NCBI GenBank assembly: GCA_029202445.1
Contig: CP119321.1
Coordinates: forward strand, 1,116,001-1,180,000
Source: Candidatus Microbacterium phytovorans
GTDB taxonomy: Bacteria; Actinomycetota; Actinomycetes; Actinomycetales; Microbacteriaceae
Direction of reading: 5' to 3'
Length of the DNA: 64,000 bases
Of the stretch, positions 17,420 to 25,639 are shown one piece after another. The stretch's first letter is position 1, and the number at the start of each line of letters is the position of its first letter. The notes under the pieces are model-generated. The model was given only the letters and a program-made list of their open reading frames with translations, made no database searches and was not told the DNA's origin. Made by a program: the position numbers and the translations under genes.

Positions 17420-18763
17420 ATGGACAGCACGCTGGCGTGCCTCGTCGAATGGATGCCGCGCCAGCGCTGGTACTCCTCGAAGGGCCGCTCCCCCCTCCTG
17501 CGTCTCCTCACGACGCACGAGTGGCCGTCGGACGACCCCTCCGCCCGCGTGCGCACGCTCATCGTCGCCGATGAGGGAGCCGCTGTCACGGTCGTCTACC
17601 AGGTGCCCCTCGTGCTGCGAACCGTGCCACCTTCCGATGCGGCGGCGATCGTCGGTACGACGGAGGACGGGATCGTCCTGATCGACGGCCCTCGAGACGT
17701 TGCGTACACCGCCGCCCTGTGGAGAGCGCTCGACGCCACGCGCGGCGAGTCGACCTCGGCGGCCGACCCACACGCGCCCGTCCCTCGCGCTCGCGTACTC
17801 ACGGGCGAGCAGTCGAACACCTCCGTCATCTTCGAACTCGAAGGCGCACCTCCGGTCATCTGCAAGGTCTTCCGTCAGCTGCATCCGGGGATCAACCCCG
17901 ACATCGAGCTCCAGACAGCACTGGCCGAATCGGGTTCCCGGCACGTCCCTCGCGCCCGTGGGGCTGTGGCCGCATCGTGGGCCTCGCCAGACGGATCGGG
18001 GCCCACCGAGGGCTCGCTCGCGTTCGCTCAGGAGTTTCTTCCGGACGTCGCGGACGCGTGGCGCGTCGCTCGGCAGGCCGCGGAGTCGGGCGAGTCGTTC
18101 GCGGCATCCGCGCACGCTCTGGGCGCCGCCACGGCAGACGTGCACCTGAGCCTTGCCCGGGTGCTGCCGACCGCTGCCGCCGACCCGCAGGCGAGGGAAG
18201 CGATCGGTGCCGCGTGGCGGCGGCGCCTCGACATCGCCACCTCGGAGGTGCCCGCTCTGACCCGGCACCGCGACACGATCGCCGCGGTCTACGCGCGCGC
18301 CCATGACGCCGTGTGGGAGCCGCTGCAGAGGATCCACGGCGACTACCACCTCGGTCAGGTGCTGCACGCACAAGGCCGAGGATGGATCCTGCTGGACTTC
18401 GAGGGCGAGCCGATGCGTCCGATGAGCGAACGTCGTCGTCCGGACTCGCCCCTCCGCGACATCGCCGGCATGCTCCGGTCATTCGACTACGTCGCCGGTT
18501 CGCTGAGCACGGGCGGCGGGACACCACCCCCGAACCCCGCCTGGGCGGAGGAAGCGCGACGGGCCTTCCTCAGCGGATATGAAGCACGCAGCGGACACCC
18601 GGCCACGGGTCCCCTGCTCGATGCTTTCGAACTCGACAAGGCCGTGTACGAGGCGATCTATGAGAGCCGCAACCGGCCGGAATGGTTGGACATTCCGCTC
18701 GCGGCGATCGACCGACTCGTGGCGCGCGGGGCGACGGTGTCCCCTCCCGCGACCTCCGAGTAG
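17420..18763 (+). CDS. mak: Maltokinase-like phosphotransferase
   Basis: A 447-residue protein resembling maltokinases, which use ATP to make maltose-1-phosphate for the GlgE alpha-glucan pathway. The N-terminal ~100 residues match the cap domain (MPRQRWYSSKGR), followed by a kinase-like fold with GEQSNTSVIFELEG, the catalytic HGDYHLGQVL (~residue 307) and metal-binding LLDFEGEP (~residues 323-330). Both catalytic Asp are present, so it should be active. The usual partners treS, glgE and glgB are not in the window; the next gene is an acyltransferase, 14 bp downstream. Substrate assignment rests on family likeness. Confidence 0.85.
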   Translation: MDSTLACLVEWMPRQRWYSSKGRSPLLRLLTTHEWPSDDPSARVRTLIVADEGAAVTVVYQVPLVLRTVPPSDAAAIVGTTEDGIVLIDGPRDVAYTAALWRALDATRGESTSAADPHAPVPRARVLTGEQSNTSVIFELEGAPPVICKVFRQLHPGINPDIELQTALAESGSRHVPRARGAVAASWASPDGSGPTEGSLAFAQEFLPDVADAWRVARQAAESGESFAASAHALGAATADVHLSLARVLPTAAADPQAREAIGAAWRRRLDIATSEVPALTRHRDTIAAVYARAHDAVWEPLQRIHGDYHLGQVLHAQGRGWILLDFEGEPMRPMSERRRPDSPLRDIAGMLRSFDYVAGSLSTGGGTPPPNPAWAEEARRAFLSGYEARSGHPATGPLLDAFELDKAVYEAIYESRNRPEWLDIPLAAIDRLVARGATVSPPATSE

Positions 18764-18777
18764 ATACCCTGGAGAGG

Positions 18778-19917
18778 ATGTCCAGTCCCTCGCCTCGGGT
18801 CGCCGGCCGCATCGCGAGCCTCGACGGCCTTCGCGGGCTCGCCGCGACGATCGTCCTCCTCCATCACTGGCTCCTCATCGCGCGGCCGCTGCTGGAGGGG
18901 AGCCTGAGCTGGGCGATCATCTCGCAGTCCCCCGTCAAGCTCCTCACCGCCGGCAACGAGGCGGTGCTGGTCTTCTTCGTCCTGTCGGGGCTGGTCGTCG
19001 TGCTGCCCGTGTTCCGACCCGGCTTCTCGTGGATGGGCTTCCTCTCCGCGCGCATCGTCCGTTTGTACGGGCCGGTGATCGCGGCCCTCGCTCTGAGCGT
19101 CGCCCTGATCTACCTGGTGCCGCGCGACCGCTCGACGATGCCAGAGGGCTCGTGGATGGCGGAGACCCACGCCACGGACGTGACGTGGCAGAGCTTCCTC
19201 TTCCAGGCATCCCTCGTGCCACGTCAGTACCCCCTGAACAACCCGCTGTGGTCGCTCCACTGGGAGCTCCTGTATTCGATCCTGCTCCCCTTCGCCACCG
19301 CTCTCGCGCTCCTGGTGCGCCGGTGGGCGCTGACCGCGGTGGTCGTATGCTGTGCCATCAGCCTCGTAGGGCGCGTGTTCGAGCAGAGCGAGCTCCTGTA
19401 CTTCCCGATCTTCCTGATCGGCACCATCATGGCGGCCCGGATGCCCGACCTCCTCGCGTGGGTCGAGCGTCCACGCGCGCGCTGGTTCATGCCGACGTTC
19501 GCCGCGGCGAGCGTCGTCATGCTGATCGCGAGTTGGCTCGCGCGTCCGATCGCTCCGAGCGGGAGCGAACTGAGCCACGTGCTGTGGGCGCTGGCGGCGC
19601 CGGGAGCGGCGGGCATCGTCGTCGTGAGCCTGGCATGGGCGCCGGCGATTCGCTTCCTCGAGACGCGGCCTCTGCAGTGGCTGGGCAAGATCTCCTTCAG
19701 CCTCTACCTCGTGCACGTCCCGGTGCTCGCAACACTCGCATTCGCTCTCGGCTCCGACCAGTGGCCCCTGATCGGCATCATCGGAATCCCCCTGAGCCTC
19801 CTGGTCGCCTGGGCGTTCTATCAGGCGGTCGAAGCTAGAATCCATCAGGCCGCGCGCCGCGTGCACCGCGCCGTCGCCGCTCGCGCGAATCGTCGCGCTG
19901 GCGAAGTCGCGCCCTGA
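18778..19917 (+). CDS. Membrane acyltransferase (acyltransferase family 3, OafA-like)
   Basis: A 379-residue multi-spanning acyltransferase that O-acylates surface carbohydrates or lipids. The N-terminal RIASLDGLRGLAATIVLLHHW carries the catalytic His and Arg of the family; about ten membrane helices follow, with WSLHWELLYSILLP near residue 158. ATG 18778 sits just after GGAGAGG, 14 bp past the maltokinase-like gene. It precedes the teichoic-acid-type genes and may decorate the same polymer or a glycolipid; this is inferred from position only. Confidence 0.9.
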   Translation: MSSPSPRVAGRIASLDGLRGLAATIVLLHHWLLIARPLLEGSLSWAIISQSPVKLLTAGNEAVLVFFVLSGLVVVLPVFRPGFSWMGFLSARIVRLYGPVIAALALSVALIYLVPRDRSTMPEGSWMAETHATDVTWQSFLFQASLVPRQYPLNNPLWSLHWELLYSILLPFATALALLVRRWALTAVVVCCAISLVGRVFEQSELLYFPIFLIGTIMAARMPDLLAWVERPRARWFMPTFAAASVVMLIASWLARPIAPSGSELSHVLWALAAPGAAGIVVVSLAWAPAIRFLETRPLQWLGKISFSLYLVHVPVLATLAFALGSDQWPLIGIIGIPLSLLVAWAFYQAVEARIHQAARRVHRAVAARANRRAGEVAP

Positions 19918-19945
19918 CCGTCTGCAACGAGAGCCTCCTACCGTC

Positions 19946-22432
19946 ATGCCCATCCGTCTGCCCGCAGCCGCCCGCACGGCGCTCCGACGCGCGGGCCGCA
20001 TTCTCGCCGCTGAGCAGATCGCGCTCTCGCGCCTGCGCCCCATCCAACCCCGCACCGTTCTCTATGAGTCGTTCGCGGGAAACGGCGCGCTGTGCAACCC
20101 GGAGGCGATCTTCCGAGCGCTCCTCGCCCATCCCGACTTCGCTGACCTTCAGCACGTGTGGGCGCTGAGCGAACCGCACGCCATCGCCGCTCTGCGGAGC
20201 GAGTTCCGAGGAGTTCGCAACGTGCGGATCGTGCGGCGCGGTGGCGCCGCCTATTGGCGCGCCCTGTCCACCGCCGGCTACCTCGTGAACAACGCGACGT
20301 TCCCCCCGGCGTTCGGGAAGCGGAGCGGACAGATCTACCTCAACACGTGGCACGGCACGCCGCTGAAGCTCATGGGGTTCGACATGCCCGGCGGCGCGAT
20401 CGAGTCTGCCAACACCCTCCGCAACCTGCTCGCCGCCGACTACCTCCTCGCGGCGAACCCCTTCATGACCGAGGTCATGTACGAGGGCGCGTACCAGTTG
20501 CGCAACGTCTATCGCGGTTCCATCGTCGAGGAGGGCTATCCGCGCATCGATAGACAGCGCATGACGGATGCCGAAGCGAGCGCCGTTCGGGCCGACCTCG
20601 CCCGAAGCATGGGGCTGCCGTTGGCAGACCGCCGGCTGGTCGTGTTCGCGCCGACGTGGCGAGGGTCGTCGTTCCAGTCCCCCGACGCCGATCTCGCGCA
20701 CCTGGCCGACCAGGCCGAGCGACTGCAGCGTGAACTCGGCGACGACGCGATCGTGCTCGTGAAGACGCATCAGATCGTGCACGCGCTGGCACGCCGCATC
20801 CCCTCACTGCAGCGGCTGCTCATCCCCCAGACACTTCCGACGAACGTCCTGCTGGGCGTGGCCGATGCCCTCGTGACCGACTACTCCTCGATCTTCTTCG
20901 ACTACCTCGCCACCGGACGTCCCATCGGCTTCCTCGTCCCCGACGGCGACGCGTACGCCGCCGAACGTGGAACGTACCTTCCGCTGGATGAGCTTCCGGG
21001 TCCGGTCCACACAGACCCCTCGGCTCTGGGCTCCGCCCTGGCATCCCTCATGGCATCCGATGCCGCGCGCCACCCGCGTTACGACGAGTGGGCCGAGCGG
21101 TTCACCCCTTACGAAGACGGCGGCGCGACGTCACGCGTCATCGACGTGGTGTTCCGGGGCCGCACCGAAGGCCGGCGCGTCCGCACGGCCGTACGCGACG
21201 GGCGGACGCGCCTGCTCTTCTACCTCGGTGGCATCCGGATGAACGGGATCACCACTTCGGCGGTGAACCTGCTGAACTCGCTCGATCCCGAACGCTACGA
21301 CGTGACGGCGCTCATGGCCCTGCCGCGCGGGGAGACGACCCGCCGGAACCAGCAGCGTTTGCATCCCGGCATCCGCCAGGTGTTCCGCATCGGCGGCATG
21401 AACGGTTTGAAGGTCCGCCAGCTCGCACGCCGCGTTGCCGACGTGAGCACCGACCCGCTGCGGGCACACCGCCGTCTCGGTCACCGCACGCTGTGGCACG
21501 ACGAGTGGACGCGCATCTTCGGTTCCGCGAAGTTCGACTGGGTGGCAGACTTCAGCGGCTACAGCCCGTTCTGGGCGCACCTCATGCTCCACTCCCCACG
21601 CGCCGTGCGCGCCATCTGGCTGCACAACGAGATGGCGGCGGACCGGGAACGCACCGTGGGTGGACGGCAGCCGTTCCGCCACTCCCTCGGTCGGGTGTTC
21701 GCGATGTACCGCGCCTACGACCAGCTCGTGTCGGTGTCGCCGGCTCTGACGGCGCTCAATCGCGACGAACTCTCCGCCTATGCTCCGGCCGATCGCTTCC
21801 GCACGCTGCGCAATCTTCCCGACGCCGTCGGGGCCCCCTCGCCGGCGCCGCGCCAGTCCGAGGATTCGGAGGACGGCCTCGTGGAGGGCTGGCGCACAGC
21901 CCTCGCGGAGCCGGATCGTCGGCGCTTCGTGACGGTCGGACGTCTGTCGACGGAGAAGAACCACGCGCGTCTCATCCGCGCCTTCGCTCGCGTTCACGCC
22001 GACGCACCGCACACCCAGCTGTTCATCGTCGGCGGGGGTCCGCTTGCCGGAGTGCTTCGCGAGCAGGTGCAGCAGGCGGGGTTGGATGCCGCGGTGTTCC
22101 TCACCGGACCTCAGGACGACCCGCTGTCGATCATGCGCCGCAGCGACTGCTTCGTCTTGTCGAGCGACTACGAAGGTCAGCCGATGGTTCTCATCGAAGC
22201 CGCGCAGCTCGGCCTCCCTATCGTCTCTACGGCCTTCGGCTCCGCGGAGGGCGCCCTGCCTGGCGACGCGATGCACATCGTGCCGCGCGACGACGATGCT
22301 CTGGCGTCGGGAATGCGCGCGTTCCTCGACGGCGACGTTCCCCCCACGAGCCTCGACGTCGCCGAGTACACGGCGGAGGTGCTGGCCCAGTTCGACACGC
22401 TGATGCCGGATCCGGGATCATCGAGGGCATGA
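19946..22432 (+). CDS. Fusion of CDP-glycerol glycerophosphotransferase and GT4-type glycosyltransferase
   Basis: An 828-residue two-domain protein. Residues ~35-410 are a TagF/TagB-type CDP-glycerol glycerophosphotransferase with NTWHGTPLKLM (~132), FAPTWRG (~233) and VTDYSSIFFDYLATGRP (~310). Residues ~420-828 are a GT-B glycosyltransferase with VGRLSTEKNHARLI (~664) and SDYEGQPMVLIEAAQLGLP (~740). These activities are usually separate enzymes. Fusion implies coupled addition of glycerol- or ribitol-phosphate and a sugar in wall teichoic acid or a related polymer. The stop overlaps the next GT2 gene (ATGA). It is likely cytoplasmic and membrane associated. Confidence 0.9.
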   Translation: MPIRLPAAARTALRRAGRILAAEQIALSRLRPIQPRTVLYESFAGNGALCNPEAIFRALLAHPDFADLQHVWALSEPHAIAALRSEFRGVRNVRIVRRGGAAYWRALSTAGYLVNNATFPPAFGKRSGQIYLNTWHGTPLKLMGFDMPGGAIESANTLRNLLAADYLLAANPFMTEVMYEGAYQLRNVYRGSIVEEGYPRIDRQRMTDAEASAVRADLARSMGLPLADRRLVVFAPTWRGSSFQSPDADLAHLADQAERLQRELGDDAIVLVKTHQIVHALARRIPSLQRLLIPQTLPTNVLLGVADALVTDYSSIFFDYLATGRPIGFLVPDGDAYAAERGTYLPLDELPGPVHTDPSALGSALASLMASDAARHPRYDEWAERFTPYEDGGATSRVIDVVFRGRTEGRRVRTAVRDGRTRLLFYLGGIRMNGITTSAVNLLNSLDPERYDVTALMALPRGETTRRNQQRLHPGIRQVFRIGGMNGLKVRQLARRVADVSTDPLRAHRRLGHRTLWHDEWTRIFGSAKFDWVADFSGYSPFWAHLMLHSPRAVRAIWLHNEMAADRERTVGGRQPFRHSLGRVFAMYRAYDQLVSVSPALTALNRDELSAYAPADRFRTLRNLPDAVGAPSPAPRQSEDSEDGLVEGWRTALAEPDRRRFVTVGRLSTEKNHARLIRAFARVHADAPHTQLFIVGGGPLAGVLREQVQQAGLDAAVFLTGPQDDPLSIMRRSDCFVLSSDYEGQPMVLIEAAQLGLPIVSTAFGSAEGALPGDAMHIVPRDDDALASGMRAFLDGDVPPTSLDVAEYTAEVLAQFDTLMPDPGSSRA

Positions 22433-23514
22433 CCCGCGACGCCGCCGTCCCTCCCGCCGGAGCGGGCGTCACGTTCGTCATGCCTGTGCTGAACGAGCGG
22501 GACTATCTGGAGCGTGCCGTTCACACGGTTCTCGCGCAGGATGTCGACGGCCCGAGTGAGCTCGTGCTCGCGCTCGGCCCGTCGACCGACGGAACGACCC
22601 GCCTCGCGGAGGAGCTGGCGTCCCATGACGCCCGTATCCGCCTCGTCCACAACCCCGCCGCCGACATCCCGATCGGCCTCAATCTCGCGATCGCCGCGGG
22701 CAGCTTCCCCACGATCGTGCGCGTCGACGCGCACTCCGAACTCGCTCCCGGGTACACCCGCCGAGCCCTCGACACTCTCGCCGAGGTGCGCGCGGCCAAC
22801 GTGGGCGGCGTCATGCGCGCGGAGGGTCGAACCGCCTTCCAGCGCGCCGTGGCATGGGCATACAACTCGCCGATCGGCCTCGGCGGAGGCGCGTACCACG
22901 GCGGCCATACGGCGGGCGAAGCCGAGTCTGCCTATCTGGGTGTCCTGCGGCGCAGCGTGCTGGAGGAGGTCGGAGGATTCGACGAGTCGATCCGTCGGGG
23001 TGAGGACTGGGAGTTGAACCTCCGCATCCGCAGAGCCGGTTACCGGGTGTGGTTCGATCCGAGCCTGTCCGTGACCTATTGGCCGCGCGAGCGCTGGTTG
23101 CGGCTGGTCCGACAGTTCCACGCGACCGGAATCTGGCGAGGCGAGCTCGTGCGCCGCTACGGACGTCGCAACTCCGCGCGATTCTTCGCGCCCCCGGCGC
23201 TGGCACTCGCCATCATCGTGTCGGTCGTCGTCGGCCTTCTCCAAGCGATCGGCGTGGTCCGCGGTCCGGCCTCCTCCTGGGCGTGGCTGGCCCACATCCC
23301 CGTGGCGGCCTACGCGGTGGTGCTCATGATCGTGGCCAGTCTCCCGCCGTCGAGCGGGATGCCGCGGCGCACGCTGCGGGAACGCCTCTGGAGCCTCGCA
23401 GTGCTGCCCTCCATGCACGTGGCGTGGGGCACCGGCTTTCTTCGCGGGGTGGCACGCGGCGCGCGTGACACCGTCGACACTTCCCGCCTGCGCCGTAACA
23501 CTCCCCTGCCCTGA
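22429..23514 (+). CDS. Family 2 glycosyltransferase, ExoA-like
   Basis: A 361-residue glycosyltransferase. The N-terminal GT-A domain has VTFVMPVLNERDYLERAV, an LGPSTDGT nucleotide loop, the metal-binding VRVDAHSEL (DxD-like) near residue 101, and a GEDWELNLRIRRAGYRVW acceptor region. C-terminal hydrophobic segments (~260-320) anchor it in the membrane, as in succinoglycan ExoA. ATG 22429 overlaps the preceding gene by 4 nt and GAGGG lies close upstream. It completes the forward polymer cluster; a 29-bp gap separates it from the convergent CAP gene. Confidence 0.92.
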   Translation: MTRDAAVPPAGAGVTFVMPVLNERDYLERAVHTVLAQDVDGPSELVLALGPSTDGTTRLAEELASHDARIRLVHNPAADIPIGLNLAIAAGSFPTIVRVDAHSELAPGYTRRALDTLAEVRAANVGGVMRAEGRTAFQRAVAWAYNSPIGLGGGAYHGGHTAGEAESAYLGVLRRSVLEEVGGFDESIRRGEDWELNLRIRRAGYRVWFDPSLSVTYWPRERWLRLVRQFHATGIWRGELVRRYGRRNSARFFAPPALALAIIVSVVVGLLQAIGVVRGPASSWAWLAHIPVAAYAVVLMIVASLPPSSGMPRRTLRERLWSLAVLPSMHVAWGTGFLRGVARGARDTVDTSRLRRNTPLP

Positions 23515-23529
23515 CGGCGATCACGCCGT
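23514..23529. terminator. Short palindrome between convergent genes
   Basis: ACGGCG-atca-CGCCGT between the convergent GT2 and CAP genes. It lacks a T-tract, so it is only a weak terminator candidate. Confidence 0.3.
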
Positions 23530-23542
23530 GGGCGGCGTCTCG

Positions 23543-25558
23543 TCACCCGTACGGATCGAACATCTTCACCGTGTACCGGTACGTGGACGCCGCGGCACCT
23601 CGGATGCCGGTCACGCTCACGGTGTAGCTCCGCGACGACGAGCCCTTAGGGAGCACGACGCCGCTCACCTGGAAGGTGATCGTGTTCGGACCGTACCCGT
23701 CGACGACGGTGTACTTCCGGACGGACAGCTTCGTTCCGCTTCCGTTGGTGACCGTGACCCGAGCGTTCCGGAAATCGGCGCCGGGGTCAGACGAGGACAG
23801 CGACCAGAGCCCCTCGGGATTCAACTGTTTGGGGAACCATCCGGCTGACGGCCACTCCATCCAGTCCGGCTCCGCGTTGTACCGGGAGGTGACGGGACCG
23901 TTGGTGCCCATCACGGTGAGAGTGTTGGCCTTGCTCGTGGAGCCGGTACCCATGGCGGTGATCGTGGGTTCGAGAATCCAGCGGCGATGACCGGCTACGA
24001 CGTTGGAGGGCCCCGGGTCGTCCATGTAGCCGACGACGGCACGGGCGCCGGTGGCGTAGTTGAGCGAGCCGCTGAACCCGCTGCCGAGGTAGAGATTCGA
24101 TCGTGCGGCCGCCGACGCGCCCGACGAAGACCAGCAGGCGCCGGACCTGCTCGGGTAGTGGGTGATCTGGTTCCGTGCCTGCATCATGAGCGAGTTTCGC
24201 AGGGCGGGCGCACGCCAGCTCGAGACGAATCGAACGCCGTCGAGCTGGTTGAGGGCACGCACGACGTTGACGGCGTTGAGCGTGGCACGCTGGGAGGCCG
24301 CGGACTCGGACCCGAGCACGCAGCCGCGGGTGCTGCCGGTCCACCCGGTCGTGACCCGCAGCCCGGGTGCGAGGATGCGCTTGTAGGCGGAGGCGACCGA
24401 TGCCCGGCTGGATGTGCGCAGCAGCAGCACGCGGTCCGACGTCGCCGACGTCATCGTCGCCGCCGCGTATCCGCTCTTGCGCCCGGCGACCTTCACGACG
24501 ATGTTCTTCCCGGACTGTGCCGTGGTCAGCACGAATGACCGGGAGTCGGCATCGGGGATGGCGACGTGATCGGCGTACCACTGGATGCGCAGTGTCGTGC
24601 CGGTGGTCCATGTTCCCGTTCGCACGGTCAGCTTCTCGCCGTACTTCACCGTCCCGCTGATCGTGGGGACGGGCGCGAGGATGGCCTTGGGCGTCGCCGT
24701 CGACGTGCGGGCGACAGCGGCGAAGCCGGGCTTGCTCCCCGTGACGGCGACCGAAATCCGTTCGTGCTGCTGCGCAGCGGCGAGCACGAGCGTACGACTC
24801 TGCGCCCCCGGGATCGGGATGCCGTCGCCCAGCCATTGATAGGTGAAGCCGACACCGGCATCCCACGTCCCTGTGACGGCGGTGAGCTTGCTACCGACCC
24901 GCGCCGTTCCCGACACCGTCGGGATGGGCGTGAGGGAGAGCTGACTCGGGCCTGTGGAGGTCTGGGTGACGATGCCGCTGAACTCGAACCACCCGCTCGA
25001 GCCCAGGTCGCCCCACACCTGCCACGTCAGCGTGTGGGTACCGGCGACCGGAAGCCGCCACGACTTCCCGGTGGAGGAGACGACGGCGGTGTCGGACGTC
25101 GGGACGGGGATGACTCCGTCGATCTGCCGCAACGGGTTGCTCTGGGCGGTGGTGGTGGTGAGCGCCGGGAGGGTGATGCGCTGGTGGGAGAGGTCCGCCG
25201 TCTCGAGCTTGGCGAGGCCTGCGAGCGGGCGTGCGTCCAGGATGCGGTTGCCGCCCAGCCACGCGGAGGTCAGGTTCACGAGGGCCTCGATGCCGCCGAG
25301 GTTGTCGATGTCGCCGAAGCCGTCGCCCTCGCTCGCGTAGAGGTACTCGATACTCGCGGCTTCCGTCGTGGTGACAGGCGCATCCGGCGCACGTTCCCAT
25401 GAGAGCGACGCGTTCACCGCTCGCTGAAGGTCGGGATCGGCGAAGACGACGTCGTCCACCGCCTCGGCGGGTGGTGCCGCGGCGACGAGTGCGACGACCA
25501 GCGCGGTCGACGACAGCACAGCGCGGAAGACCGGACGCGACGATGCAGCAGCGGACAT
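23543..25558 (-). CDS. Secreted CAP-domain protein with LRR-like and two Ig-like repeats
   Basis: A 671-residue exported protein. A signal peptide spans ~1-34 (hydrophobic VVALVAAAPPAEA). Residues ~40-150 resemble a short leucine-rich region as in internalin-type proteins. Two ~80-residue Ig-like repeats follow (~211-290 and ~297-377), each with a PTxSGTxxxGxKLT start and YQW or IQWY core. A CAP/SCP-like domain lies at ~415-575 with ITHYPS and AGHRRWILEP, then a C-terminal beta domain. ATG 25558 has GGGGG 6 nt upstream and avoids an N-terminal extension before the signal peptide. No LPxTG motif or anchor is seen, so it is probably released or bound to wall polymer made by the flanking genes. 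Confidence 0.85.
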   Translation of the reverse strand: MSAAASSRPVFRAVLSSTALVVALVAAAPPAEAVDDVVFADPDLQRAVNASLSWERAPDAPVTTTEAASIEYLYASEGDGFGDIDNLGGIEALVNLTSAWLGGNRILDARPLAGLAKLETADLSHQRITLPALTTTTAQSNPLRQIDGVIPVPTSDTAVVSSTGKSWRLPVAGTHTLTWQVWGDLGSSGWFEFSGIVTQTSTGPSQLSLTPIPTVSGTARVGSKLTAVTGTWDAGVGFTYQWLGDGIPIPGAQSRTLVLAAAQQHERISVAVTGSKPGFAAVARTSTATPKAILAPVPTISGTVKYGEKLTVRTGTWTTGTTLRIQWYADHVAIPDADSRSFVLTTAQSGKNIVVKVAGRKSGYAAATMTSATSDRVLLLRTSSRASVASAYKRILAPGLRVTTGWTGSTRGCVLGSESAASQRATLNAVNVVRALNQLDGVRFVSSWRAPALRNSLMMQARNQITHYPSRSGACWSSSGASAAARSNLYLGSGFSGSLNYATGARAVVGYMDDPGPSNVVAGHRRWILEPTITAMGTGSTSKANTLTVMGTNGPVTSRYNAEPDWMEWPSAGWFPKQLNPEGLWSLSSSDPGADFRNARVTVTNGSGTKLSVRKYTVVDGYGPNTITFQVSGVVLPKGSSSRSYTVSVTGIRGAAASTYRYTVKMFDPYG

Positions 25559-25578
25559 GATGACCCCCGTCAGGACGC

Positions 25579-25597
25579 CCCCAGCGACATCCTGGGG
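25579..25597 (-). promoter_or_regulatory. Leader hairpin and promoter region of CAP gene
   Basis: CCCCAG (25579-25584) and CTGGGG (25592-25597) can pair across 7 nt in the CAP leader, just upstream of its ribosome site. A reverse-strand CACAAT -10-like box lies at 25600-25605. Confidence 0.35.
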
Positions 25598-25639
25598 CTC
25601 ATTGTGCCGCACCGACGCGTGCGGCGACAGAGGGCGAGG

